Shown here: positions 1 through 8,585 of the stretch, piece after piece | Position numbering within the stretch: the stretch's first letter is position 1 | How the letters are laid out: each line of letters opens with the position of its first letter | Assembly: GCF_041287255.1 (NCBI RefSeq) | Contig: NZ_JBGGTX010000002.1 | Location: 744,001 to 808,000, forward strand | DNA from: Tamlana flava | GTDB taxonomy: Bacteria; Bacteroidota; Bacteroidia; Flavobacteriales; Flavobacteriaceae | DNA length: 64,000 bases | Reading direction: 5' to 3' | Position numbers and translations under genes: made by a program | Notes under the pieces: model-generated | Seen by the model: the letters and a program-made list of their open reading frames with translations, nothing else | The model's database searches: none | What the model was told of the DNA's origin: nothing

Positions 1-1
1 A

Positions 2-229
2 GAAAATATGTGCTATTGCATTGGTGTGAACAGGGTTGGTATCGATGGAATAAATATTGAATATTCAGGTCATTCAGGGGCTTATGATGTATTGGGGAAT
101 CCGATTGCCTATTTCAAGTCTTTTGAAGATGGCATTAAAATAGCAAAGCTTGAGCAAAGGCATATTGTAGCTTATAGGAATAAACTAAAATTCTTAAACG
201 ATAGGGATAGCTTCAAGATTACTCGATAA
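2..229 (+). CDS. nitrilase-family amidohydrolase, C-terminal fragment (5' end outside window)
   Basis: The reading frame is open to the left window edge, so this is the end of a longer gene rather than a 73-residue protein starting at the ATG at 8. The segment CIGVNRVGIDG followed by IEYSGHSGAYDVLGNPIA is the typical end of the carbon-nitrogen hydrolase fold in the YafV/omega-amidase branch of the nitrilase superfamily. Those enzymes hydrolyse alpha-keto acid monoamides. The catalytic Glu-Lys-Cys triad would lie upstream and cannot be checked here. The call rests on family resemblance of the C-terminus only. Confidence 0.75.
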   Translation, partial: ENMCYCIGVNRVGIDGINIEYSGHSGAYDVLGNPIAYFKSFEDGIKIAKLEQRHIVAYRNKLKFLNDRDSFKITR

Positions 230-310
230 TCGAGGTTTAAGAATCTGAAACTTTTTCGAAATCATTAATTTTTTCCCTTTTCAATTTTTGTTTGATTTCC
301 TTTTGGGTGG

Positions 311-1912
311 CTATTTGAACTGAAGTGTTTCTTGAATACCCCAGTCTGCTCTTATTTCAACATCTTGAAAATAACTGGCCTTTTCAGGTTGTGTTTTTTT
401 CAAGTAATTGCCCGTATCAAACTTTTTGTTACCGTTGGTGTCGTTTATCACTCTAATGGAATATGTTCCCGGACTTAAATTTAAAAAATCAATCGGGCCT
501 TCTTCACTTGCATAGGTTTCGCTTTGAACTTTGCCACTTTTATCAGTTAATTGAATTATGAGTGGATATTTGGCATTAATTAATGTAAATCTCACATAAC
601 CAAAGTCTGAAGCTTTTTTGGTTCTCAAAGAAACGTTGATGGTGTCGTTAGTCTTGTCAAAAAAGCCTACAAAAGCTTCGGGAAGCATTTGCATTTTATA
701 GGCATTGTCCTCTGTTTTGTCAAAACTTAGCGCATAGGTATTGGTGATGCTATCAAAAGCTGAGGTAAAATCTACAAATGTAGAGTCTTTATCCATGATT
801 GATATTTTCGACCTGTCGAATTTCACAAATGGTGTACTCCCTATTATTTTAAGGTCTTCATCAATGCCAATATTGCTTGAAGGAAGTATTTTTATGGTGA
901 GAGAGTCTCTTTTTTGTTCGCTAATTTTAACGGTAAAATCTTTTTCAAAGTTGGGGTGGGACACATTAAAATTAAGTGAATCTACCTGTAACCTCGGCTT
1001 GTACCAATACATTAACGAATCGGTTTCTTCATCTTTGGTAATGCGGTATGTAAAACCTTCTGGTGTTTCAGAAAGGATTTTTATTTTCATATCTTCATAA
1101 CTGCCTTCATAGCCAAAAGCAATTTTTTCACCTGTTATCAATTTTGGCCTTGTAGCTTTAAAGTCCAAATTTTCTTTGAATAATTTCAGGGTGTAACTGC
1201 TATCTGAAGGCACTTGTATAAACCCTTCATGAAATGCAATTTGGTCAACTTTTTGCTGAAATTTATTGTCGCCATTGTTGTCTTTTAGGGCAATGAGTTT
1301 ATAGGTTCCTGCCTTGATGTTTTCAATGGAATAGGTGGTTAAACTGTCAAGCGTATTGGTTATATATTTAGGCTTTTCTTTGTAAATTATAGAATCTGTA
1401 TATGTTGAATCTACTTCATAAAGGGCAACATTTACAAAGGTTTCAGGTTGTTTTAAAAGGGCGTCAACAATGTTTCCTTTTACGGTTAATGAATCAATAT
1501 AATCTCCAGTGGAAAATACATAGCGATAAAATGGATAAGGGTTACCTTCGTTATTATCTGTTATACTGTTTCCAAAATTAAACGCATAGGTGGTGTTCAG
1601 TTGTAGGGTGTCGAAAATTTTTATGGTGATGTATTTGCTTGCGTTTCCCAACGGTGTAATGTTTGGTTGGGTGTTCATGGGCGGTGAAATGATCAATTGC
1701 TTTTGAAGATCTTTGATTTTAATGTATTCGTCAAAATGAATTTCAATTTCGTCACCTTTAAAATTAACGGAATAGTTTTCGGGAATAGACTTTATAACCT
1801 TAGGCGGGGTTTCGTCTTTTGGACCTCCTTCTGGCCGGCCTCGATTGGCGCAATTAACAAGAATAAGGCCTATAAAACTGGCCAAAATAAAATTTGAAAG
1901 GGTCTTGTTCAT
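311..1912 (-). CDS. Ig-like (Big_5) domain lipoprotein
   Basis: A secreted lipoprotein of about 533 residues. The N-terminus carries a hydrophobic signal ending in a lipobox LVNC, followed by a Gly/Arg/Pro-rich linker. Residues about 37-140 resemble a bacterial Ig-like domain of the Big_5 type (TPPKVIKSIPEN, then FDEYIKI). The rest is beta-rich, with two segments of the form DNNGDNKFQQ and DTNGNKKFDTG that look like calcium-binding or carboxypeptidase-regulatory-like loops. I start it at the ATG at 1912, because the longer frame starts with TTG codons just upstream. It is probably anchored in the outer membrane. This protein type is common in Flavobacteriaceae and its exact role is not known. 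It lies 57 nt downstream of comF on the same strand. Confidence 0.8.
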   Translation of the reverse strand: MNKTLSNFILASFIGLILVNCANRGRPEGGPKDETPPKVIKSIPENYSVNFKGDEIEIHFDEYIKIKDLQKQLIISPPMNTQPNITPLGNASKYITIKIFDTLQLNTTYAFNFGNSITDNNEGNPYPFYRYVFSTGDYIDSLTVKGNIVDALLKQPETFVNVALYEVDSTYTDSIIYKEKPKYITNTLDSLTTYSIENIKAGTYKLIALKDNNGDNKFQQKVDQIAFHEGFIQVPSDSSYTLKLFKENLDFKATRPKLITGEKIAFGYEGSYEDMKIKILSETPEGFTYRITKDEETDSLMYWYKPRLQVDSLNFNVSHPNFEKDFTVKISEQKRDSLTIKILPSSNIGIDEDLKIIGSTPFVKFDRSKISIMDKDSTFVDFTSAFDSITNTYALSFDKTEDNAYKMQMLPEAFVGFFDKTNDTINVSLRTKKASDFGYVRFTLINAKYPLIIQLTDKSGKVQSETYASEEGPIDFLNLSPGTYSIRVINDTNGNKKFDTGNYLKKTQPEKASYFQDVEIRADWGIQETLQFK

Positions 1913-1969
1913 CAACAATTTTAAATTTTTACAAACCTACATATTTTTAGAGATATAACGGGCAAGTGT

Positions 1970-2647
1970 TTAAGCTATTGCCATGGTAGCAATGCTAATT
2001 TTTATATTTTCAGCTTGGTTAAGAACGCTTATGCAGGCTTCTAAAGTTGCACCGGTAGTGATTAAATCGTCCACCAATAAAATGTGTTTGTTTTTTATGC
2101 TTTGGGTATTGTTTATGGTAAACAACTCGTTGCTCTTGTTCCAACGGGCAAAGCGGTTTTTTATGGTTTGCGATTTAGTGTTGGTTACTTTTATCAAAAC
2201 ATCATCTATGTATTCTGCATTTAAAGCGGTAGCAATTCGCTGCCCGAACTTAGCTACTTGGTTGTAACCACGTTTCTTCAGTTTTTTTTTGTGCAATGGA
2301 ACGGGAATAACCATATCAATGTTTTGATAATCCTCAACCGTTTTTAATTCGCCACCAAGCCAATCGCCGAGAAAAGAGCCTATTTTTTCATATCCTCGAT
2401 ACTTTAAATTATGGATAAGTTGCTGCACTTTCCCTTTTTTTTCAAACCTAAAAAGTGCTGTACCGTGCTCAATTTTTGCACGACCGTATAACACTTTTTC
2501 AACGGCATCGCTGCTATCAAAATGAAAGTTGGTAACAGGCAAATCATGTCGACAATCTATACAGATGGCATACTCGTTATCGTTTAACAGATTTTGACAA
2601 GCATAACAGACTTTCGGAAAAAATAAATTGATGACTGACCTAAACAT
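1970..2647 (-). CDS. ComF family protein (phosphoribosyltransferase-like)
   Basis: A 225-residue ComF-type protein. It has an N-terminal zinc-finger-like pair CYAC (Cys14, Cys17) and CIDC (Cys29, Cys32), and a C-terminal type I phosphoribosyltransferase fold with the PRPP loop LLVDDLITTGAT at about residues 191-202. ComF/GntX proteins are needed for DNA uptake in competent bacteria, where a role in handling imported single strands is proposed. In Bacteroidota the gene is usually a stand-alone housekeeping gene. Length matches the family. Confidence 0.9.
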   Translation of the reverse strand: MFRSVINLFFPKVCYACQNLLNDNEYAICIDCRHDLPVTNFHFDSSDAVEKVLYGRAKIEHGTALFRFEKKGKVQQLIHNLKYRGYEKIGSFLGDWLGGELKTVEDYQNIDMVIPVPLHKKKLKKRGYNQVAKFGQRIATALNAEYIDDVLIKVTNTKSQTIKNRFARWNKSNELFTINNTQSIKNKHILLVDDLITTGATLEACISVLNQAENIKISIATMAIA

Positions 2648-2738
2648 TTCACTTTAAACTCTTGCAGGTAAACTTAAATAAAAAATAGATGCTGCACTTA
2701 TTTTTTAGTAAACAAGATGTTAGTTTAAAGCGGTTTTT

Positions 2739-2746
2739 TATTTTTG
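2739..2746 (+). promoter_or_regulatory. -7 promoter element (TAnnTTTG) of glyS
   Basis: The sequence TATTTTTG matches the Bacteroidota -7 consensus TAnnTTTG exactly and lies only 4 nt before the glyS ATG at 2751. I see no clear -33 TTTG at 19-21 nt. The predicted transcript would start at or within a few bases of the start codon. Confidence 0.55.
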
Positions 2747-2750
2747 CAGC

Positions 2751-4295
2751 ATGGCAAATCAAGACGATCAATTTAAAAAAGTAATCTCTCACGCAAAGGA
2801 GTATGGTTACGTGTTCCAAAGTAGCGAAATATACGATGGATTAAGTGCGGTTTACGACTATGCACAAAATGGGGCTGAATTAAAGAAAAACATACGCGAC
2901 TATTGGTGGAAGGCCATGGTGCAGATGAATGAAAATATCGTGGGGATTGATGCCGCAATTTTCATGCACCCCACAACATGGAAGGCTTCGGGGCATGTAG
3001 ATGCCTTTAATGATCCTTTGATTGATAACAAAGATTCCAAAAAACGTTATCGTGCCGATGTTTTAATTGAAGAATATTGTGCGAAGATTGAAGCGAAGAT
3101 TGACAAGGAAGTGACTAAGGCTGAAAAGCGTTTTGGTGATGCTTTTGATAAAGACCAATTTTTGGCTACAAACCAACGCGTTTTAGAATATCAGGAAAAA
3201 ATAAACAGTACGCTTTCGCGCATGGCAAAATCATTGGAAAATGAAGATTTGGCTGATGTAAAAGCATTGATTGAGGAATTGGAAATTGCCGATCCATTAA
3301 CTGGAAGCAAAAACTGGACAGATGTAAAGCAATTCAATTTAATGTTCGGAACCAAATTGGGCGCTTCCGCTGAAAATGCCATGGATTTGTATTTAAGACC
3401 TGAAACGGCACAGGGCATTTTTGTTAACTTTTTGAATGTTCAAAAAACGAGTCGATTGAAAATTCCTTTTGGGATAGCCCAAACTGGCAAAGCCTTTAGA
3501 AATGAAATTGTTGCTAGACAATTCATTTTCAGAATGCGCGAGTTTGAGCAAATGGAAATGCAGTTTTTCATCAAACCAGGTACACAACAAGAATGGTATG
3601 AGTACTGGAAAGAAACCCGACTAAGGTGGCATTTGAGTTTAGGCATGGGTGAAGATAATTACCGCTTTCACGACCATGAAAAATTAGCACACTATGCGGA
3701 TGCTGCAGCCGATATAGAGTTTAAATTCCCTTTTGGATTCAAAGAGCTTGAGGGCATCCATTCAAGAACCGATTTTGATTTAAGCCAGCATGAAAAATAC
3801 TCAGGAAAGAAGTTGCAATATTTTGATCCTGAAGAAAATAAAAGCTATGTGCCTTATGTGCTTGAAACGTCAATTGGCTTGGACAGGATGTTTTTGGCTG
3901 TGTTTTCAAATTCATTGCAAGAGGAAGAATTGGAAAATGGCACAACCAGAACCGTGTTGAAGTTGCCAAGTGTTTTGTCACCAGTAAAAGCTGCGGTTTT
4001 GCCGTTGGTTAAAAAAGATGGCCTGCCCGAAGTGGCAAGGCAAATAGTTGAAGATCTAAAATGGGATTTCAACGTTGATTATGATGAAAAGGATGCCGTG
4101 GGAAGACGTTATAGAAGGCAAGATGCCAACGGAACGCCATTTTGTATTACCGTAGATCATGATACTTTAGAGGATAATATGGTTACAATCCGTCATAGGG
4201 ATTCCATGGAGCAAGAACGTGTTAAAATTGAAGATTTACGCAACATTATTAAGCAAGATGTAGACGTGCGTAACTGGTTGATGAAGATGAAATAA
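2751..4295 (+). CDS. glyS: glycine--tRNA ligase (dimeric, class II)
   Basis: Charges tRNA-Gly with glycine in the cytoplasm. The 514-residue length and the single chain fit the alpha2 eukaryote/archaea-like GlyRS used by Bacteroidota, not the alpha2beta2 enzyme. Visible class II features include RPETAQGIFVNF (about residue 217) and FRNEIVARQFIFRMREFEQ (motif 2 region). GLDRM near residue 380 marks motif 3, and a C-terminal anticodon-binding domain starts at about residue 410. The ATG follows a -7 promoter box almost directly. A bidirectional terminator hairpin follows the stop. Confidence 0.97.
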   Translation: MANQDDQFKKVISHAKEYGYVFQSSEIYDGLSAVYDYAQNGAELKKNIRDYWWKAMVQMNENIVGIDAAIFMHPTTWKASGHVDAFNDPLIDNKDSKKRYRADVLIEEYCAKIEAKIDKEVTKAEKRFGDAFDKDQFLATNQRVLEYQEKINSTLSRMAKSLENEDLADVKALIEELEIADPLTGSKNWTDVKQFNLMFGTKLGASAENAMDLYLRPETAQGIFVNFLNVQKTSRLKIPFGIAQTGKAFRNEIVARQFIFRMREFEQMEMQFFIKPGTQQEWYEYWKETRLRWHLSLGMGEDNYRFHDHEKLAHYADAAADIEFKFPFGFKELEGIHSRTDFDLSQHEKYSGKKLQYFDPEENKSYVPYVLETSIGLDRMFLAVFSNSLQEEELENGTTRTVLKLPSVLSPVKAAVLPLVKKDGLPEVARQIVEDLKWDFNVDYDEKDAVGRRYRRQDANGTPFCITVDHDTLEDNMVTIRHRDSMEQERVKIEDLRNIIKQDVDVRNWLMKMK

Positions 4296-4300
4296 TCTTT

Positions 4301-4329
4301 ATCATGAAGAACTTGTTTCAGCATCTCAT
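4301..4329 (+). repeat. degenerate copy A of an interspersed AACTTG-TTTCAG repeat
   Basis: This 29-bp intergenic segment just after glyS shares the core AACTTG-(T/A)-TTCAG and the end CTCAT with the segment at 52760-52789, which lies in another intergenic spacer. From memory it resembles the palindromic intergenic repeat (CCTGAAC-TTG-TTTCAGG type) that is abundant in Bacteroidota genomes. In this copy the left arm has decayed. Confidence 0.4.
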
Positions 4330-4340
4330 AAAATAAAACA

Positions 4341-4368
4341 AACCCGAGTAGAAATATTCGGGTTTTTT
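4341..4368. terminator. bidirectional terminator between glyS and the Lrp gene
   Basis: Inverted arms AACCCGA and TCGGGTT are separated by 10 nt and followed by a T run on the plus strand, with an A-rich stretch before them that serves the minus strand. It sits between the convergent ends of glyS and the Lrp-family gene. Confidence 0.75.
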
Positions 4369-4372
4369 GTTT

Positions 4373-4843
4373 TTAAATATGTATTTGTCGGTCAATTTGT
4401 TGGTCCAATGAAATGAGTGATTCAGTTCTTTGAACACCAGGGATAGTTTGAATGTTTTTGTACAGCAAATGCATTAAATGTGCATTGTTCAAACTGATAA
4501 GTTTTATAAAAAGGCTATAATTTCCGGTGGTGTAGTGGCATTCGAGAACTTCAGGGATACGTTTTAAACTTCTAACCACGTCATCTGTATTAGCCGCTTT
4601 GTCTAGATAAATCCCAACAAAAGCCAAGGTTGAATACCCCAATACTTCAGGATTGATAATAAATTTTGAGCCTGCAATTAGTTTAGATTTTTCCAGTTTA
4701 CGCAAACGTTGGTGAATGGCCGCCCCTGAGATGCCAACATTTCTAGCAATTTCCAAAATGGGTGTGCGGGCATCATCGGTTAAAGCCCGGAGTATTTTTT
4801 TGTCAATACCGTCAATAGTAAAGGTTTTGGTTTTTTTTGCCAT
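4373..4843 (-). CDS. Lrp/AsnC-family transcriptional regulator
   Basis: A 156-residue regulator with an N-terminal helix-turn-helix (DKKILRALTDDARTPILEIA, then IHQRLRKLEKSKLI) and a C-terminal RAM/AsnC ligand-binding domain from about residue 75. Family members are feast/famine regulators that bind amino acids and form octamers. It lies 80 nt downstream of, and on the same strand as, a saccharopine dehydrogenase-like gene. That makes a role in amino acid (possibly lysine) metabolism plausible, but this is inferred from context only. Confidence 0.92.
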   Translation of the reverse strand: MAKKTKTFTIDGIDKKILRALTDDARTPILEIARNVGISGAAIHQRLRKLEKSKLIAGSKFIINPEVLGYSTLAFVGIYLDKAANTDDVVRSLKRIPEVLECHYTTGNYSLFIKLISLNNAHLMHLLYKNIQTIPGVQRTESLISLDQQIDRQIHI

Positions 4844-4923
4844 ATAGCTTGTTGAAAATTAAAACATAAATGTACAGATTTACTTTTAATTTGTAAGGCA
4901 AAAGATTTGCAAGTATCCGTCAA

Positions 4924-6288
4924 CTAACTGTTCAAAGGATTGTAGCCTAAATAGGGGACTTCTTTTTCGTTAAATGAAATGCCATGTTCTTTAAGTTCTT
5001 GTAAAATGGGTTGGTAAACCTCTTTGTTAATGGGCATTTGAACCCCTGGAGTTTTTATTTTACCATTTAAAATAGCGATGGTTGCCATAGCAACAGGCAA
5101 ACCAACAGTCTTGGCCATGGCGGTATAGGTTTGGTCTTCACCAAGTACAACCATATTAGCGTCAATTTGGTGTTTTTTGCCATCTAATTCGTAGCCAAAT
5201 TTATGGTACATCACAATCATATCTTTATCTTTAGGCGAAAGCGTCCAACTGTCCATAAGTATTTTTTGAAGAATTTGCGCAGGGGTGGCGTTTTTAAGGT
5301 TCACGGCCTTGTTTGGATTAAAAATATCAAGTTCCATTAGCTTGTCCCAAACAATGTCGTCTTGATCTATTCTCAGTTGATGCCTTAATTTTAACTCAAC
5401 CGAATCGGATGGACTATAGGGCAAAAAAGAATTAATGAAATCTCGATAGCTCATAGTATCGCTATGTTCCATGATATAGCTGTCATCGGTCATTCCAAGG
5501 GCTACAAAAATATTCCATGCCCTGCTAAATCCCACTCGGCGCATCGTACCTCGATAAAGAGTCTTGATGTTATCAAGTCCATAAGCGCTTTGGTACTTTA
5601 ATGAATCTCTATTAGCATAGACTTCAAAACGGCCAAAACCGTCAATATCCAAAAACTCGGTACGCCTGAACAGTCGATTATATGGAATGTATTTATACGT
5701 GCCTTCCTGTAAAAATTTGGCAACGCCACCTTGCCCCGCGGTGACCACATTCCTAGGATTCCACGTAAATTTATAATTCCATAAATTGTTGTCACTTTCA
5801 GGTGCCACTAAACCTCCGGTAAAGGATTCGAACAAAATAATTTTTCCGCCATTATGTCGAATGCGATCAAGAACTTGCACAGCACTCATATGGTCAATGC
5901 CTGGATCTACGCCTATTTCATTCATTAAAATAAGCCCTTTGCTTTTAGCTTCCTCGTCAAAGGCTTGTATTTCGGGACTAATATATGAGGCAGTGACCAT
6001 ATTTTTTTCAAAACGAATGCAATCTTTGGCTACTTCAATATGAAAGCGAGCGGGTAACATGGATATAACGATATCGGCATTTTTAATGGCCTCGGTCCTG
6101 GAAGGTGCATCAAAAACATCCAAAACCATTGTTTTAAAATTTTTGTGATTGCCGACAAGTTTTTTGGCATTTTCTATTTCTAGGTCTGCAATCGTTATGA
6201 AAAGTTGTTCTTCTTCCGATTTATCCATTAAATACTTTAATAGATATGAAGAAGATTTTCCAGAACCAATAACCAAAACGTTGCGCAT
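4924..6288 (-). CDS. saccharopine dehydrogenase family protein
   Basis: A 454-residue oxidoreductase with an N-terminal Rossmann fold (VLVIGSGKSSSYLLKYL) and a saccharopine dehydrogenase C-terminal domain. Family members interconvert saccharopine with glutamate and aminoadipate semialdehyde in lysine catabolism, or act on related carboxyamino compounds. Segments GVDPGIDHMSAV and ESFTGGLVAPE are typical of the Lys9-like group. The neighbouring Lrp gene and a glutaryl-CoA-dehydrogenase-like gene at 46415 would fit lysine breakdown, but that link is an inference. The start ATG is followed at once by the nucleotide-binding strand. Confidence 0.88.
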   Translation of the reverse strand: MRNVLVIGSGKSSSYLLKYLMDKSEEEQLFITIADLEIENAKKLVGNHKNFKTMVLDVFDAPSRTEAIKNADIVISMLPARFHIEVAKDCIRFEKNMVTASYISPEIQAFDEEAKSKGLILMNEIGVDPGIDHMSAVQVLDRIRHNGGKIILFESFTGGLVAPESDNNLWNYKFTWNPRNVVTAGQGGVAKFLQEGTYKYIPYNRLFRRTEFLDIDGFGRFEVYANRDSLKYQSAYGLDNIKTLYRGTMRRVGFSRAWNIFVALGMTDDSYIMEHSDTMSYRDFINSFLPYSPSDSVELKLRHQLRIDQDDIVWDKLMELDIFNPNKAVNLKNATPAQILQKILMDSWTLSPKDKDMIVMYHKFGYELDGKKHQIDANMVVLGEDQTYTAMAKTVGLPVAMATIAILNGKIKTPGVQMPINKEVYQPILQELKEHGISFNEKEVPYLGYNPLNS

Positions 6289-6340
6289 GTATATTTTTGA
6301 ATTTATTTTATTTTATCTAGCTAAGTGCTAAAATAATATT

Positions 6341-6348
6341 TATTTTTG
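6341..6348 (+). promoter_or_regulatory. -7 promoter element (TAnnTTTG) upstream of the DUF423 gene
   Basis: TATTTTTG matches the Bacteroidota -7 consensus and lies 48 nt before the ATG at 6397. No clear -33 TTTG is visible. Confidence 0.45.
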
Positions 6349-6396
6349 CGAAATTAATAATCAATATATGTTTTTATTGAGAATAATTTATTTGTA

Positions 6397-6789
6397 ATGA
6401 ATAGAAATATCTTGTTGGCGGCGGCAATTTTAGGTGCTACAGGCGTTATGTTTGGTGCCTTTGGTACACATGCCTTAAAGGAATTAATTTCGATAGAAGC
6501 CCAGCAGTCTTTTGAAACTGGGGTGCGTTATCAAATGTACCATGCATTCTTTCTTTTATTTGTTGGAATTGTTCCGAATATACAAGCAAAACATAAAAAA
6601 ACCCTATTATACTTGGTTTTATTGGGTGTAGCTTTGTTTTCAGGGTCTATTTATTTTTTGTCAACTAACAGCTTAACAAACTTCGATTTTAGAGCAATAG
6701 GTTTTATAACGCCCATTGGTGGGTTGTGTATTATAGCAGCATGGTGCCTTTTGTTTCTGAAATTGCTGAAGCTTAAGTCCAAAGATTAA
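6397..6789 (+). CDS. DUF423 family membrane protein
   Basis: A 130-residue integral membrane protein with four predicted transmembrane helices. The sequence has the DUF423 signature GAFGTHALK near residue 23 and the segment QMYHAFFLL. Its molecular function is unknown; homologues include E. coli YgdD. It has its own promoter and lies 60 nt upstream of pckA on the same strand, so partial co-transcription is possible. Confidence 0.9.
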   Translation: MNRNILLAAAILGATGVMFGAFGTHALKELISIEAQQSFETGVRYQMYHAFFLLFVGIVPNIQAKHKKTLLYLVLLGVALFSGSIYFLSTNSLTNFDFRAIGFITPIGGLCIIAAWCLLFLKLLKLKSKD

Positions 6790-6849
6790 ATAGAATCTGA
6801 ACAAACAAAATCAATAGAATTTAATGAGTAACCATTTTTAAATTAAAAC

Positions 6850-8466
6850 ATGGCAAATAAAAAACAAGTCACGAAAACGATTTCGTTAGAAAATTACGGT
6901 ATTAAAAATGCAAGGGTAAGGTATCAATTATCGCCAGACGAGCTTCATAAAATCACCATTGAGAAAGGGCAGGGCGTTGAAGCCTCATCAGGTGCTTTGG
7001 CCGTAAATACGGGTGAGTTCACCGGGCGGTCGCCACAAGATAGATTTATAGTTAAAGATGATATTACAAAAGATAAGATTTGGTGGGGAAACATCAACAT
7101 CCCTTTTGATCCGAACACCTTTGATGCACTCTACGATAAGGTGGTAAAGTATTTATCGAACAAAGAAGTTTTTGTACGGGATTGTTATGCTTGTGCTGAT
7201 GAAAATTATAAACTGAACATTCGGGTAATTAATGAATATCCATGGAGTAATTTGTTTGCTTATAACATGTTTTTACGCCCTGTTGAAGAGGACATCAAGC
7301 GGTTTGATCCTGAATGGGTTGTTGTAAATGCACCGGGTTTTATGGCAAATGCTGATGAAGATGGAACGCGACAACACAACTTTGCCATTTTAAATTTCAC
7401 AAAAAAAATCGCATTGATTGGTGGTACAGGTTATACAGGTGAAATTAAAAAAGGAATCTTTTCGGCATTGAATTTTATTTTGCCTGTTGAGAAAAATACG
7501 CTGCCGATGCATTGTAGTGCCAATGTTGGTAAAAAAGGGGACACGGCCATATTCTTCGGGCTTTCAGGAACAGGAAAAACAACACTTTCAACAGATCCCA
7601 ATAGAAGTTTAATTGGGGATGATGAGCATGGCTGGACTTCAGAGAACACCGTATTCAATTTTGAAGGAGGCTGCTATGCTAAGGTTATTAATCTGTCACG
7701 AGAAAACGAACCTGAAATTTATGATGCCATAAAAAAGGGAGCGATTCTTGAAAATGTGGTTTTAGATAAAAATGGCAATGTGGATTTTGCAGATACATCC
7801 ATTACACAAAATACAAGAGTAAGTTACCCAATTCACCATATTGAAAATATCAGGATTCCATCCATAGGGAAAAACCCAAAAAACATTTTTTTCCTAACTG
7901 CTGATGCCTTTGGGGTAATTCCCCCAATTTCAAAATTAACGCCAAGTCAGGCAGCATATCATTTTATATCTGGTTATACAGCAAAAGTTGCGGGCACTGA
8001 GGCTGGTGTTGTTGAGCCTGTTCCATCATTTTCGGCTTGTTTCGGTGCGCCTTTTATGCCCTTACATCCATCTAAATATGCCGAGATGCTGAGCAAAAAA
8101 ATGATTGAGGCAAAGGTGAATGTTTGGTTGGTGAATACGGGATGGACTGGAGGTCCTTACGGTGTTGGCACCAGAATGAAATTAAAATATACCCGAGCCA
8201 TGATAAATGCCGTTTTGAATGGTGATTTAGGGTTGTATAATTATGATGATTATCATATTCATTCGGTATTTGGTGTAGCGCAACCAAGAAGTTGCCCTGG
8301 GGTGCCAACAAGTGTTTTAAGTCCAAGAGCTACATGGAATGATGATGAAGCCTACTACACTACTGCATTTAAGTTAACCAATGCGTTTAGACATAATTTT
8401 AAAAAGTTTGAGGCCCATTGTAGTGAAGAAATTAGACGCGGGGGTCCACAACGCTATGCATTTTAA
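6850..8466 (+). CDS. pckA: phosphoenolpyruvate carboxykinase (ATP)
   Basis: Converts oxaloacetate and ATP to phosphoenolpyruvate, ADP and CO2, the entry step of gluconeogenesis, or runs in reverse for anaplerosis. The 538-residue length is normal. The ATP-type P-loop GLSGTGKTT is present (Lys243), as are GEFTGRSPQDRFIV at the N-terminus and LIGDDEHGW as the kinase-2/metal region. The substrate-binding segment NTGWTGGPYGVG is near residue 430. A second, unrelated-looking candidate PEP carboxykinase is encoded at 42769-46233. Confidence 0.97.
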   Translation: MANKKQVTKTISLENYGIKNARVRYQLSPDELHKITIEKGQGVEASSGALAVNTGEFTGRSPQDRFIVKDDITKDKIWWGNINIPFDPNTFDALYDKVVKYLSNKEVFVRDCYACADENYKLNIRVINEYPWSNLFAYNMFLRPVEEDIKRFDPEWVVVNAPGFMANADEDGTRQHNFAILNFTKKIALIGGTGYTGEIKKGIFSALNFILPVEKNTLPMHCSANVGKKGDTAIFFGLSGTGKTTLSTDPNRSLIGDDEHGWTSENTVFNFEGGCYAKVINLSRENEPEIYDAIKKGAILENVVLDKNGNVDFADTSITQNTRVSYPIHHIENIRIPSIGKNPKNIFFLTADAFGVIPPISKLTPSQAAYHFISGYTAKVAGTEAGVVEPVPSFSACFGAPFMPLHPSKYAEMLSKKMIEAKVNVWLVNTGWTGGPYGVGTRMKLKYTRAMINAVLNGDLGLYNYDDYHIHSVFGVAQPRSCPGVPTSVLSPRATWNDDEAYYTTAFKLTNAFRHNFKKFEAHCSEEIRRGGPQRYAF

Positions 8467-8585
8467 ATCAGTATTAAGCGCTCATTTCCAATTAATTATT
8501 ATATATTGAACAGAATATCTTCCAAATGATAAAATCGGGTTTTTTTATTTGGTTTCTAATGAATCTTTAATTTAATAACAAACAG

